Positions 1 to 8,125 of a stretch of 64,000 bases of DNA are shown here, in pieces. A program made the position numbers and the translations under genes. The notes beneath the pieces are model-generated. The model had not been told where the DNA came from. It did not search any database and saw only the letters and a list, made by a program, of their open reading frames with translations. Source of the DNA: Mariprofundus sp. UBA1536 (GTDB lineage: Bacteria; Pseudomonadota; Zetaproteobacteria; Mariprofundales; Mariprofundaceae). Each line of letters opens with the position of its first letter. Position 1 is the first letter of the stretch. Where the stretch lies: assembly GCA_002323245.1 (NCBI GenBank), contig DCPU01000015.1, forward strand, positions 186,001 through 250,000. Reading direction: 5' to 3'.

Positions 1-344
1 GACTTGGGGCCTTTTTACGAAGAACATCGTTGGACGAGTTGCCTCAATTTATTAATGTACTGCAAGGTCGCATGAGTGTGGTTGGCCCAAGGCCACATGC
101 GGTGGCGCATAATGAGCAGTATCGTAAGCTGATCAAGGGCTATATGTGGCGACACAAAGTGAAGCCCGGAATCACCGGATGGGCACAAATAAATGGCTGG
201 CGCGGCGAAACTGATACTTTAGATAAGATGGAAAAACGCGTAGAATTCGATATTGATTATATTCAGCGTTGGTCTGTATGGTTGGATCTGAAAATTGTAT
301 TCCTTACAATTTTTAAAGGCTTTATCAATAAAAATGCATTCTAG
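1..344 (+). CDS. Undecaprenyl-phosphate sugar phosphotransferase, C-terminal part (5' end outside window)
   Basis: Partial gene; the frame is open from base 3, so the N-terminal part lies upstream. The visible ~113 residues are the end of the bacterial sugar transferase (WcaJ/PssY/RfbP-type) catalytic domain: an FLRRTSLDELPQ segment, a GRMSVVGPRPH motif and KPGITGWAQINGWRGET are the conserved blocks of this family. These membrane enzymes move a hexose-1-phosphate from a UDP-sugar onto undecaprenyl phosphate to start exopolysaccharide or O-antigen units. The next gene, galU, starts 12 bases later and would supply UDP-glucose, so a glucosyl-1-phosphate transferase is likely. Substrate is inferred from this neighbour only. 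No transmembrane segment is visible in the part shown. Confidence 0.9.
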   Translation, partial: LGAFLRRTSLDELPQFINVLQGRMSVVGPRPHAVAHNEQYRKLIKGYMWRHKVKPGITGWAQINGWRGETDTLDKMEKRVEFDIDYIQRWSVWLDLKIVFLTIFKGFINKNAF

Positions 345-356
345 GATTTAAGAAAT

Positions 357-1223
357 ATGCCGCATTCATTACGAAAGATAGTTTTTCCTGCCGCAGGTAT
401 GGGCACTCGTTTCTTGCCAGCGACCAAATCAACACCAAAAGAGATGCTTACGGTGGTGGACAGGCCATTGATTCAATATGGCGTAGAGGAAGCACTAAAA
501 GCTGGTATGGATGACATCATTATGATTACAGGGCGCGGTAAACGAGCTATTGAAGATCACTTTGATATTTCTGCTGAGCTTGAAGCCAATTTACGTGCGA
601 CGGGTAAGAGCGTCTTGTATGAGGAAGTGTCACGTGTTTCTCGTATGGCTGCTGTAGCTTATGTAAGGCAGAAGGAAGCGAAGGGGCTTGGGCATGCTGT
701 GTTATGTGCGGAGCCTTGGGTCGGCGATGAGTGCTTTGGCGTGTCGTTGGCTGATGAATTGATGGTTTCTGATGTGCCGGTGATGCAACAGCTTAGGCTT
801 GTGCATGAGGCCCTGGGTGGATGCTCGGTCGTTGCTTTAGCACGGGTGCCTGAAGCGGATGTTTCTAAATATGGTATTGTGGAAGTGAGCTCAGAAGAGA
901 ATGGTGTGTATCGTTTAACTGGCATGGTTGAAAAACCAAAGCCTGAAGATGCACCTTCGAATTTGGCTATGATTGGCCGTTATATTTTCACACCATCATT
1001 GTTTGCGTTTTTAAATGATGCCCAACCCAGCGTGGGTGGTGAGATTCAACTGACCGATGCGATGCAAAAGCTGGCAGCAGTGGAACCTATGTATGGGGTG
1101 GTGGTGGATGCGGAGCGCTTTGATGCGGGTAATCCGCTTGGGTTCCTGATTGCTAATCTCACGCTTGGTGTGCGCCATCCCCAGTATGGCGACACCTTAA
1201 GGGAATACCTGAAAAAGCTTTAA
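357..1223 (+). CDS. galU: UTP-glucose-1-phosphate uridylyltransferase
   Basis: 288 residues, the usual GalU length. It makes UDP-glucose from UTP and glucose-1-phosphate in the cytoplasm, for polysaccharide synthesis. The N-terminus carries the nucleotidyltransferase signature (FPAAGMGTRFLPATKSTPKEML), followed by a TGRGKRAIEDHFD block and, in the second half, VEKPKPEDAPSNLAMIGRYI and GGEIQLTDA, all typical of bacterial GalU. The start ATG follows an AGGA-like site and lies 12 bases after the sugar transferase, so the two are probably cotranscribed. A weak AAAAGC/GCTTTT hairpin overlaps the stop codon and may end transcription. Confidence 0.95.
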   Translation: MPHSLRKIVFPAAGMGTRFLPATKSTPKEMLTVVDRPLIQYGVEEALKAGMDDIIMITGRGKRAIEDHFDISAELEANLRATGKSVLYEEVSRVSRMAAVAYVRQKEAKGLGHAVLCAEPWVGDECFGVSLADELMVSDVPVMQQLRLVHEALGGCSVVALARVPEADVSKYGIVEVSSEENGVYRLTGMVEKPKPEDAPSNLAMIGRYIFTPSLFAFLNDAQPSVGGEIQLTDAMQKLAAVEPMYGVVVDAERFDAGNPLGFLIANLTLGVRHPQYGDTLREYLKKL

Positions 1224-1246
1224 GGGGCTTTTATTTAATCTCGCTT

Positions 1247-2416
1247 TTATTCGATTTCTAAATGGCGATGGAATTGGGTTAAATTATCGCAGCCTGATGC
1301 CCTGACCACGACCAAATCTTCCAAACGCACACCACCGATATCGGCATAATATAAACCGGGCTCAATCGTGATGACTTGGCGCTCTTCTAAAATAGCGCCA
1401 TTTTTCGATACGCGCGGGGCTTCGTGGATATCAAGACCCACGCCATGACCAGTACCGTGGAAGAAGCCGCCTTGTTTGCCGTTGACCATGCCAGTTTTGA
1501 ACCCCTGATTGTCGAAATGCTTGGTGATGTTGTTGTGAATCGTTGCGGTGTCGGCACCTGCGCACACCATGTTAAGACCGATATCCTGGCCCTCGTATAC
1601 AGTTTGATACATTTTTCTTAAATCAGCAGATGCTTTGCCTTTGACATAAGTGCGCGTCATATCGCCCCAGTAACCAGAGCTAACCAAACGCGGGAAGATA
1701 TCGATAATGATGGGCTCGTTGGCTTGCAAAGGGCCAGAACCCATATCGTGTGGGTCGGCAGATTGGTTGCCACAGGCAACGATGGTGTGCGACGGCACGG
1801 CACCTTTGGAAATGAGGTAGGTTTCAATCACGGCGCGCACAGCTTCGGAAGTTACAATTTCTCCAGCTTGTTCATGGTTGTTTGGAAATAGAATGTGTTG
1901 TTTGTTATCGATGCTACAAGCTGCAAGAAAGTTTTCAGCTGCGTGCATAGATTCTTTGGTCAAGCGTTCAGCAAGAGTAAGTTGGGCAATTTCAGCTTCT
2001 GATTTAATCGCCCGTTCTGGAAACAATGAGGCAGGGCTTGGCGTTACCTTAAAGCCTAGCTCTCTCAGCTCTTCTGCAGCCAATAGGCCAAAATCAGCTG
2101 GCACCAATACCTCGTTGATACCTTGGTTTTGCATAAAAGCGGCTGCTGCTGCGGCAAGACTAGGTTTCCAGCCCAAGGCTTTGGCTTGTTCATGCCACAG
2201 ACTATCCAAATGTACTTCATCCAATTTTGTCTGGCTTTTGGCTCTATCGACTTCCAAAGGTGAAAAAAGACCGTGCCAGGTTGTTTTCTTATCTTCAACA
2301 ATACCAATGACGACAAAAGCATCGGGAACAAACATGCCCGATACATACAGCATATCGGCAAAATGCTCTGACCCAGAGATAAGTAACTTGGCAGTTTTTT
2401 TCATGGGTTTACTCAT
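1247..2416 (-). CDS. M24-family metallopeptidase (Xaa-Pro aminopeptidase/dipeptidase-like)
   Basis: 389 residues. The C-terminal two-thirds is a pita-bread metallopeptidase domain with all five expected metal ligands visible: two Asp in IIDIFPR...WGDMTRTY, His in HGTGHGVGLDIHE, Glu in TIEPGLY and Glu in VRLEDLVVV. The N-terminal ~130 residues form the smaller creatinase-like domain. Members remove N-terminal residues next to proline or split Xaa-Pro dipeptides in the cytoplasm; the exact substrate cannot be read from sequence. The start overlaps the end of the bolA-family gene by 8 bases, so yhbY, bolA and this gene form a translationally coupled minus-strand set. Confidence 0.88.
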   Translation of the reverse strand: MSKPMKKTAKLLISGSEHFADMLYVSGMFVPDAFVVIGIVEDKKTTWHGLFSPLEVDRAKSQTKLDEVHLDSLWHEQAKALGWKPSLAAAAAAFMQNQGINEVLVPADFGLLAAEELRELGFKVTPSPASLFPERAIKSEAEIAQLTLAERLTKESMHAAENFLAACSIDNKQHILFPNNHEQAGEIVTSEAVRAVIETYLISKGAVPSHTIVACGNQSADPHDMGSGPLQANEPIIIDIFPRLVSSGYWGDMTRTYVKGKASADLRKMYQTVYEGQDIGLNMVCAGADTATIHNNITKHFDNQGFKTGMVNGKQGGFFHGTGHGVGLDIHEAPRVSKNGAILEERQVITIEPGLYYADIGGVRLEDLVVVRASGCDNLTQFHRHLEIE

Positions 2417-2672
2417 TTGGGCCTTTGGCCTGAATGCTTAAAGCATGAATCACTTCGCCAAACAAATGGCGGGTGGCTTCATTGACCAGGCGATGTTTTT
2501 GCACACGTGAGAGGCCAGTGAAGGCTTCTGCAGTGATGCTGACAATAAAATGACCGCCGCCATCTCTGGCACCAGCATGGCCGGCATGTTTGTAGGATTC
2601 ATCGATCATATCGAGGTGAGTGGGCTTAAATGTTTCTTGCAAAACCTGGCGAATGATATCGGCTGGATTCAT
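2409..2672 (-). CDS. BolA/IbaG-family protein
   Basis: 87 residues, one BolA domain. The family has a class II KH-like fold and works with monothiol glutaredoxins in iron-sulfur cluster trafficking; classical BolA also affects morphology and transcription. Seen here: the core FIVSITAEAFTGLSRVQKHRLVNEAT and an ending HALSIQAKGP typical of the family, with a His-rich loop (YKHAGHAGARDGGGH) where cluster ligands sit. It overlaps yhbY upstream by 4 bases and the M24 peptidase downstream by 8. Whether it is BolA or the IbaG-type paralogue cannot be decided from this window. Confidence 0.88.
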   Translation of the reverse strand: MNPADIIRQVLQETFKPTHLDMIDESYKHAGHAGARDGGGHFIVSITAEAFTGLSRVQKHRLVNEATRHLFGEVIHALSIQAKGPNE

Positions 2673-3043
2673 CCGCGCTTTTTCTCGGTATACACGTTTT
2701 TGGTTGGTTTCTTGGCAGCGGGTTTACGCGATGTTGGCTTTTTGGCTTCGGTTTTAGTTTCAATAACTTTTGCCACGATATTTTTACGATAAAGAATAAA
2801 GATTTTGCCGATATGGTGAACCAAAATGGCGTTGTTTTTTTCTGCTAAATCCGCAGCCGCTTGTTGGCGTATAGCCCTGTCATCGTCCTGGATATGCACT
2901 TTAATCAATTCATGCGTGGTAAGGGCATGGTCTGTTTCTTTGATGACGTTTTCAGTGAGCCCATGTTGACCAACGCGGACAACGGGTTTGAGGTGGTGCG
3001 CCTGCGCTTTTAGCGCTGACTTCATTTTATTATCTAGTTTCAT
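2669..3043 (-). CDS. yhbY: YhbY-family (CRM domain) RNA-binding protein
   Basis: 124 residues. The first ~97 residues are a CRM domain: KMKSALKAQAHHLKPVV then VGQHGLTENVIKE, HELIKVHI, and a C-terminal ILVHHIGKIFILYRKN strand. YhbY binds pre-50S ribosomal particles and is thought to help large-subunit assembly. This copy has an extra basic tail of about 27 residues (KTEAKKPTSRKPAAKKPTK-like), longer than E. coli YhbY, probably extra rRNA contact; that reading is inference. It is first in the minus-strand group with bolA and the peptidase, divergent from the GGDEF gene. Confidence 0.9.
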   Translation of the reverse strand: MKLDNKMKSALKAQAHHLKPVVRVGQHGLTENVIKETDHALTTHELIKVHIQDDDRAIRQQAAADLAEKNNAILVHHIGKIFILYRKNIVAKVIETKTEAKKPTSRKPAAKKPTKNVYTEKKRG

Positions 3044-3107
3044 AGCCGAAGATTAAGTTGTTTTTTCACTTCTGGCTATGGATTGAAGGAAAATTGGTGT
3101 TTTTGGT

Positions 3108-4052
3108 ATGAAACATGCTTATGGTTATCCCATGAAAATAGCTGCCGATAAGCAACAGCTCAGCAACTTACGCGCTGACCCAAGCCGTGTGGTGATATTG
3201 GGTGCTGGGCGAAGTGGCTTAGCTATGATTGAAACCTTGGCTGAAGAAGAGTTGGTTGAGATTGTGGCAGTGGTAGATATCAATGGCGATGCACCCGGTT
3301 TGCATCAAGTCAAAGGCATGGGGATTCCCACTTTCACGGATGTGGAAACTGCGCTGATTTCCTCTGCGCCTTGCGTGGCTTTTAATTTGACAGGCAATGA
3401 GATGGTTGAGGAAGTGGCTGCTGCTATTTTGGGCGTTGGCGCAGTGGTAGGTGGCCTTGAGGCTCGCTTGATTCATCGTATGGTAACGGATTTAAAAGAA
3501 GCCAAGAATGAGCTGCAATATCAAGCAACCCATGATGTGCTCACTGGGTTAATGAATCGCCGTTTTATGGTGGAAAAGCTTTTGCAGGAAATTGATCGTT
3601 GTAAACGTTATAACGTGTCCTGCGCTGTGGTGATGATGGATCTGGATCATTTTAAGTCGGTCAATGATGAGCGTGGTCACGCTGTTGGTGATAGGGCTTT
3701 AAAGGTGGTGTCGTCTTCGATTGCCAATCAGATTCGTGGTGCTGATTCCTTGGCCAGGTGGGGCGGCGAAGAGTTTTTACTCTTATTGCCGCATGCTGAT
3801 AAACCCATTGCGACCCAAGTTGCCGAAAAGTGTTTAGTTAGCCTGAGAGACGCACCTATTGAGGATGCTGTTAATGGTAACTTTTTCACCAGCTTCTCAG
3901 CCGGAGTGGCATGCATTAACGAGTTGGACTTAAGTTTACCTGCTGCTGATGTGCTTGATGATTTGTTAGCTATTGCTGACAAACGTTTGTATGCAGCCAA
4001 AGCTAGGGGTAGGGCATGTGTGGTTGCGGATATAATGCCTGCTAGCAATTGA
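3108..4052 (+). CDS. Diguanylate cyclase with N-terminal Rossmann-type domain
   Basis: 314 residues. The C-terminal half is a GGDEF domain with an intact active site (GGEEF, residues 219-223) and an intact inhibitory I-site (RGAD, 210-213, five residues before GGEEF), so active, product-inhibited c-di-GMP synthesis is expected. The N-terminal ~125 residues have no transmembrane segment. They look like a dinucleotide-binding Rossmann fold: strand VVILGAG with GxGxxG at residues 32-37, then VAVVDIN with an acidic residue after the second strand. A short helical linker joins the halves. The protein may therefore sense NAD(H), CoA or a similar ligand (inference). A second in-frame ATG lies at 3132. 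A weak hairpin with a T-run follows. Confidence 0.87.
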   Translation: MKHAYGYPMKIAADKQQLSNLRADPSRVVILGAGRSGLAMIETLAEEELVEIVAVVDINGDAPGLHQVKGMGIPTFTDVETALISSAPCVAFNLTGNEMVEEVAAAILGVGAVVGGLEARLIHRMVTDLKEAKNELQYQATHDVLTGLMNRRFMVEKLLQEIDRCKRYNVSCAVVMMDLDHFKSVNDERGHAVGDRALKVVSSSIANQIRGADSLARWGGEEFLLLLPHADKPIATQVAEKCLVSLRDAPIEDAVNGNFFTSFSAGVACINELDLSLPAADVLDDLLAIADKRLYAAKARGRACVVADIMPASN

Positions 4053-4064
4053 CGCTTATTGCTC

Positions 4065-4095
4065 ATGCTCCTAGGCTTGAGCATAGATTTTTTTT
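4065..4095 (+). terminator. Probable Rho-independent terminator
   Basis: A 6-bp stem (ATGCTC at 4065-4070, GAGCAT at 4079-4084) is followed by a run of eight T at 4088-4095. It lies just after the GGDEF gene and before the small lipoprotein gene. The stem is short, so strength is uncertain. Confidence 0.5.
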
Positions 4096-4110
4096 AGATG
4101 GAGTAATGAT

Positions 4111-4308
4111 ATGCATACCAAACTATTGGCTTTAACAATCGCAGCTTCTGCTTTATTGGCAGCCTGCTCAAGCGCACCTGGCCCGACTGTGTACAAACAT
4201 CCAGAAACAAAAAGCATTGTATTGCTTCAAGGCGAGAACTTGGTTTGTGAGCCTTTGTTCCGCAAAGCTGGTTTTGAGAAAGTTGATACAGGCGCAGTAG
4301 AGAAATAA
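4111..4308 (+). CDS. Small predicted lipoprotein
   Basis: 65 residues. It has a clear lipoprotein signal: MHTK, a hydrophobic stretch and a lipobox LLAAC at residues 15-19, so the mature protein is about 47 residues, acylated on Cys19. The mature part contains one further Cys (ENLVCEPLF). A GATGGAG-like site precedes the ATG. I do not recognise a family or function. Export to the inner or outer membrane is predicted from the signal only. Confidence 0.75.
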   Translation: MHTKLLALTIAASALLAACSSAPGPTVYKHPETKSIVLLQGENLVCEPLFRKAGFEKVDTGAVEK

Positions 4309-4320
4309 AAAATTTATCCC

Positions 4321-4737
4321 TCAGCCTCTGGCTGGGGGATTTTCTTTTTGTAATACGTACGATTCCAGCATGCTGCAAAGCATTTGATTCGCATCGGGCA
4401 TTTCCAAATCGCTTAATTTAAAAATATTATACCACAACACATCACTCTCAGCAGCGATTATAGTTTGATTTGGAAGTAGTGCTGAAAACAGGGTGAATTG
4501 CAGTAAACGGTCAGCATACAGATGGTTATACTCACCGATGATGGCTAAGTCAGTAACGGTAATATTCGTTTCTTCCTGAAGCTCGCGCATGGCGGTTTCT
4601 TTTGCAGATTCGCCAATCTCATGTTTTCCACCCGGAAAAGACCACACATCAGGGCAATGCACATCGGCTTTACGTCTTAGAAGTAAGACTTCATTTTTTT
4701 CATTGAACACAGCCACCAGGCCAATCGACAACATCAT
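4321..4737 (-). CDS. NUDIX hydrolase
   Basis: 138 residues with the start used here. The NUDIX box is complete: GKHEIGESAKETAMRELQEE fits GX5EX7REUXEE, with Asn in place of the following Gly. The GLVAVFNEKNEVLLLRRK opening and WSFPGGK are typical of MutT-like enzymes, which hydrolyse nucleoside diphosphates linked to another group; substrate is unknown. The frame stays open upstream to 4818, but the ATG at 4737 has an AAAGAAGAG ribosome-binding site just upstream and gives the normal domain start, so the longer form is unlikely. It is divergent from hisS. Confidence 0.85.
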   Translation of the reverse strand: MMLSIGLVAVFNEKNEVLLLRRKADVHCPDVWSFPGGKHEIGESAKETAMRELQEETNITVTDLAIIGEYNHLYADRLLQFTLFSALLPNQTIIAAESDVLWYNIFKLSDLEMPDANQMLCSMLESYVLQKENPPARG

Positions 4738-4879
4738 GTCATACTCTTCTTTTTTAACATGCAACAAGCCTAATATTTTTAAAACAGTTGCAACATACAT
4801 AGCTTCATGCTTCATCAAGTTGCTTGAAAAATGTGCTGGTATAGCTTGCCGCCAAACGAAGTGTTGGTGGTGGCCTGAG

Positions 4880-6124
4880 ATGAGTATGAAAAAACTACAA
4901 AGTATACGCGGGATTCATGATGGGTTACCTGCAGAAGTAAAGCAATGGCGTCATATTGAAGATGTGGCGCGGGATGTATTTTCTAGCTTCGCATTCAATG
5001 AAGTACGTTTACCTATTTTAGAACCCACTGAACTTTTTGTGCGATCCGTAGGCGAGAAAACCGATATTGTTTCTAAAGAGATGTATGCCTTTGAAGATCA
5101 GGGCGGCGACAATATTTGTTTACGCCCTGAAGGTACCGCAGGTTCTGTGCGCGCGTATTTGCAAGCCGGTCTTACCCGTGAGGGCGCACAACGCTGGTTT
5201 TATATGGGGCCAATGTTTCGCCGCGAGCGCCCGCAAAAGGGAAGGCTTCGCCAATTCCAACAAATCGGAGCTGAATTTTTTGGTGTGACTGGCCCGTTGG
5301 AAGATGCTGAAGTATTATCCATGGCGCAAATCTTTTTGACGCGGCTTGGAATCCAACAAACAAGTTTGGAAATTAACTCACTCGGTTGTACGGCCTGTCG
5401 CCCTGCGTATCGCGACTTGTTGGTATCTTTTTTAAATGCCAGAAAAGAACAACTTTGTGAAACATGTCATGACCGCATGACAACGAATCCCATGCGGGTG
5501 CTCGATTGCAAAGTGGCTAGCTGCCAAACTGCTTTGACGGACGCGCCTGAAATGGTTGAGCATCTTTGCGGCGATTGCGATTCACATTTTGCTGGCCTCA
5601 AGCTTGGCCTAGCGGCTTTGGGCGTTGGTTATCAAATCAATCCGCGCATTGTACGTGGTCTAGATTATTACAATCGCACTGCTTTTGAATTTATTACCGA
5701 TCAACTTGGTGCTCAAGGCACTGTGCTTGCAGGTGGCCGTTATGATGGGCTTGTCGAATCATTGGGCGGGCCAAGTACCCCTGCCATTGGTTTTGCTGCG
5801 GGTATGGAGCGTTTGGCGATGCTTTTGCCCGAATCTAAAGCAATACAAGTGGATGTGGCAGTCGTTGCTTTGGGTGAAGCTGTTTACGCCTATGCTTTGC
5901 AGCAAGCAGCAACACTGCGTGAAGCAGGTTTGTGTGTTGTCCATTGCGGTGGCGGCAGCGCCAAACGCCAGTTTAAGATTGCTGACCGAGAGGCAGCACG
6001 TTTTGTGGTCATTATTGGTGAAGATGAAATGAACGGACAAGTGTTAATGCTTAAAAATTTGAGTACTGGTGCGCAAATCAGTGTATCGATTGCCCAAGCG
6101 CTTAGCGTTATTGTACAAAGTTAG
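4880..6124 (+). CDS. hisS: Histidyl-tRNA synthetase
   Basis: 414 residues, normal for bacterial HisRS. It charges tRNA-His with histidine. Class II motifs are visible: RGIHD near the start, motif 1 around EVRLPILEPTELFVRSVG, motif 2 (FYMGPMFRRERPQKGRLRQF), the HisA motif RGLDYYNRTAFE and motif 3 (GFAAGMERLAMLL), followed by the anticodon-binding domain. The frame is open for 97 codons upstream, but those residues overlap the divergent NUDIX gene and do not resemble HisRS; ATG 4880 (MSMKKLQSIRG) gives the family N-terminus. The terminator at 6171 ends it. Confidence 0.96.
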   Translation: MSMKKLQSIRGIHDGLPAEVKQWRHIEDVARDVFSSFAFNEVRLPILEPTELFVRSVGEKTDIVSKEMYAFEDQGGDNICLRPEGTAGSVRAYLQAGLTREGAQRWFYMGPMFRRERPQKGRLRQFQQIGAEFFGVTGPLEDAEVLSMAQIFLTRLGIQQTSLEINSLGCTACRPAYRDLLVSFLNARKEQLCETCHDRMTTNPMRVLDCKVASCQTALTDAPEMVEHLCGDCDSHFAGLKLGLAALGVGYQINPRIVRGLDYYNRTAFEFITDQLGAQGTVLAGGRYDGLVESLGGPSTPAIGFAAGMERLAMLLPESKAIQVDVAVVALGEAVYAYALQQAATLREAGLCVVHCGGGSAKRQFKIADREAARFVVIIGEDEMNGQVLMLKNLSTGAQISVSIAQALSVIVQS

Positions 6125-6170
6125 CCAATTTGTTGTTTCAATAACGTTGTATTGAAAAAGGCATAAAAAA

Positions 6171-6199
6171 AAGAGCCACGATTTCTCGCGGCTCTTTTT
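6171..6199. terminator. Bidirectional Rho-independent terminator between hisS and tRNA-Lys
   Basis: Stem AAGAGCC (6171-6177) pairs with GGCTCTT (6190-6196) around a 12-base loop. It is flanked by eight A on the left and five T on the right, so it can stop transcripts of hisS (+) and of the tRNA (-). Confidence 0.8.
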
Positions 6200-6206
6200 C
6201 TTTGTA

Positions 6207-6282
6207 TGGTGCGCCCAGATGGACTCGAACCATCGGCCCACGGATTAAAAGTCCGCTACTCTACCAACTGAGCTATAGGCGC
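6207..6282 (-). tRNA. tRNA-Lys (anticodon TTT)
   Basis: 76 bases on the minus strand including an encoded CCA end (6207-6209). The acceptor stem GCGCCTA pairs with TGGGCGC with one G-T pair. The D-arm TAGCTCAGTTGGTAGAG and the T-loop GGTTCGAGTCC are canonical, and the anticodon loop is CTTTTAA, giving UUU for lysine. It ends next to the bidirectional terminator at 6171. Confidence 0.97.
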
Positions 6283-6344
6283 CAATGCGGGGCATTATGG
6301 TAATTGAACCCCGTGTGTCAAACACTAAAATGATGTCGACAGAT

Positions 6345-7628
6345 TTAGACTTTCCCTAACTCTCTTGCCACAGCGCGATAGCCAATATCTTTGCGGTAAA
6401 AACCACCTGGCCAATCCATATTTTCCAGGGCTTTATACACTTTTTCTTGAGCTTCTTGCACAGAATCAGCAAGGGTAGTAACACCCAAAACGCGGCCGCC
6501 AACATTGACAATTTCGCCTTCTTTTTCAGCTGTGCCTGCGTGGAAAACATAAGTACCTGCTGCTTCAACCGCATCCAAGCCACGGATGGGCTGATCTTTT
6601 TCAAAATCATTGGGGTATCCGCCTGATACCACGACCACGCAGAGTGCCTTGCGCTCATCCCACTCCAAAACCGTGCCTTCGAGTTTGGATTGTGCCGCAG
6701 CAAGTAATACAACGCCCAAATCGGATTTAAGACGGCTCATCAGGGGTTGGCATTCGGGGTCGCCAAAGCGAACATTGAATTCTAAAGTTTTGATGCCACT
6801 GGCAGTGAGCATTACGCCTGCATATAAAGTGCCGATAAAATTGATGCCACGTGCTTTAAGGGCAGAAATGGTTGGTTTGGCAATAGTTTCTAAAACTTCT
6901 TGCTCTACATCAGCGGTCACGCATGGTGCAGGGCTGTATGCACCCATACCGCCCGTGTTCGGACCTTTGTCGCCATCAAGCAATGCTTTGTGATCCTGGC
7001 TGGAGGCCAGCGGCAAAATAGTGTCGCCAGAGACGATGAATAAACATGATGCTTCTTCACCCACCAAAAATTCTTCAATCACCACTTGTGAACCAGCATC
7101 ACCAAAGCTGTTGCCAGACAACATGTCGCGAGCAGCAGCAATGGCTTCGTCTTCTGATGTGGCAACAATCACGCCTTTACCAGCAGCAAGACCAGAAGCT
7201 TTAACTACGATAGGTGCGCCCCATTTGCGAATCAGCGCTTCGGCTTGGTCGGGGTCGGTGTGGGTTTCAAACTTGGCAGTAGGCACGCCAGCTTCATCCA
7301 TCAACGTTTTCGAGAATGATTTGCTACCTTCCAGTTCGGCTGCAGCCTGATCAGGGCCAAACACTGCAAAGTTTTCAGCGCGCAATTGATCGGCTAAACC
7401 TTTCACCAGCGGCACCTCAGGGCCAACAACAACCAAGTCGGGTTGTTCAAAACGCGCCAATTTCATCAATGGTTCAATATCTTCAGCGCTGATAGGAATG
7501 CAGCGGGCTTCTTGGGCAATGCCGGGGTTTCCTGGTGCGCAAATGACTTCGGTGACTGAAGGTGAGCGTTTGAGTTTCCAGCATAATGCGTGTTCGCGGC
7601 CACCGCCGCCGATAACGAGTACTTTCAT
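6345..7628 (-). CDS. purD: Phosphoribosylamine-glycine ligase
   Basis: 427 residues, normal PurD length. It joins phosphoribosylamine and glycine with ATP, the second step of purine synthesis. Seen: the N-terminal MKVLVIGGGGREHALCWKL strand, PGNPGIAQEA, the ATP-grasp domain with APIVVKASGLAAGKGV and LLDGDKGPNTGGMGAYSPAP, and NVRFGDPECQ, all PurD signatures. It is followed 28 bases upstream on the same strand by smpB, so smpB and purD probably share a transcript. No other purine gene is nearby. Confidence 0.97.
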   Translation of the reverse strand: MKVLVIGGGGREHALCWKLKRSPSVTEVICAPGNPGIAQEARCIPISAEDIEPLMKLARFEQPDLVVVGPEVPLVKGLADQLRAENFAVFGPDQAAAELEGSKSFSKTLMDEAGVPTAKFETHTDPDQAEALIRKWGAPIVVKASGLAAGKGVIVATSEDEAIAAARDMLSGNSFGDAGSQVVIEEFLVGEEASCLFIVSGDTILPLASSQDHKALLDGDKGPNTGGMGAYSPAPCVTADVEQEVLETIAKPTISALKARGINFIGTLYAGVMLTASGIKTLEFNVRFGDPECQPLMSRLKSDLGVVLLAAAQSKLEGTVLEWDERKALCVVVVSGGYPNDFEKDQPIRGLDAVEAAGTYVFHAGTAEKEGEIVNVGGRVLGVTTLADSVQEAQEKVYKALENMDWPGGFYRKDIGYRAVARELGKV

Positions 7629-7655
7629 GGTGATGATTCCTTTTTGATGCCTAAA

Positions 7656-8096
7656 TTACATTTTATATTGGCGCTGGATGTCACGTTTTACATCGCGCTC
7701 TTTTTCATCTTGGCGCTTGTCATACAATTTCTTACCCCGACCCAAAGCGATTTCGACTTTAGCAAAACCACGGGCATTGAAATAAATTTTCAGTGGCACT
7801 ATGGCCAGACCTTTTTCGTTGAGTTTGGCGGCTAGTTTTTCCAGTTCACGTTTACGGAGTAATAATTCACGGGTGCGGGCAGGCTCCAGCGGGTTGTTTA
7901 AGGCTGCGGGTTTATATGGGCTGATATGGCAGCCGAGTAGCAACAACTTATCGTTGCGAATCAGGCAATGCGCTTCAGCCAAATTCACTTGCCCAGCGCG
8001 GATGGATTTCACCTCAGGGCCAAGCAGAATCATACCTGCTTCATAGGTTTCTAAAATTTGATATTCATGCCGCGCGCGGCGATTGATGATAGACAT
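7656..8096 (-). CDS. smpB: SsrA-binding protein
   Basis: 146 residues. SmpB binds tmRNA and stalled ribosomes for trans-translation. Diagnostic blocks are present: NRRARHEYQILE at the start, GPEVKSIRAGQVNL, HISPYKPA and the basic C-terminal tail ending KRDIQRQYKM, which enters the empty mRNA channel in the known mechanism. It lies between the M50 protease gene and purD on the minus strand. The tmRNA gene itself is not in this window. Confidence 0.97.
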   Translation of the reverse strand: MSIINRRARHEYQILETYEAGMILLGPEVKSIRAGQVNLAEAHCLIRNDKLLLLGCHISPYKPAALNNPLEPARTRELLLRKRELEKLAAKLNEKGLAIVPLKIYFNARGFAKVEIALGRGKKLYDKRQDEKERDVKRDIQRQYKM

Positions 8097-8125
8097 GGGC
8101 GAAGCTTACCTTGCTTGTGATTGAA

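Noticed and set aside
4589..4879. 97 extra N-terminal codons open in frame with hisS
   Set aside because: They lie opposite the NUDIX gene, have no HisRS similarity, and the ATG at 4880 gives the family N-terminus.
6044..6241. 65-codon minus-strand frame overlapping the tRNA-Lys 3' end
   Set aside because: It covers the terminator, part of the tRNA and the end of hisS; no protein features.
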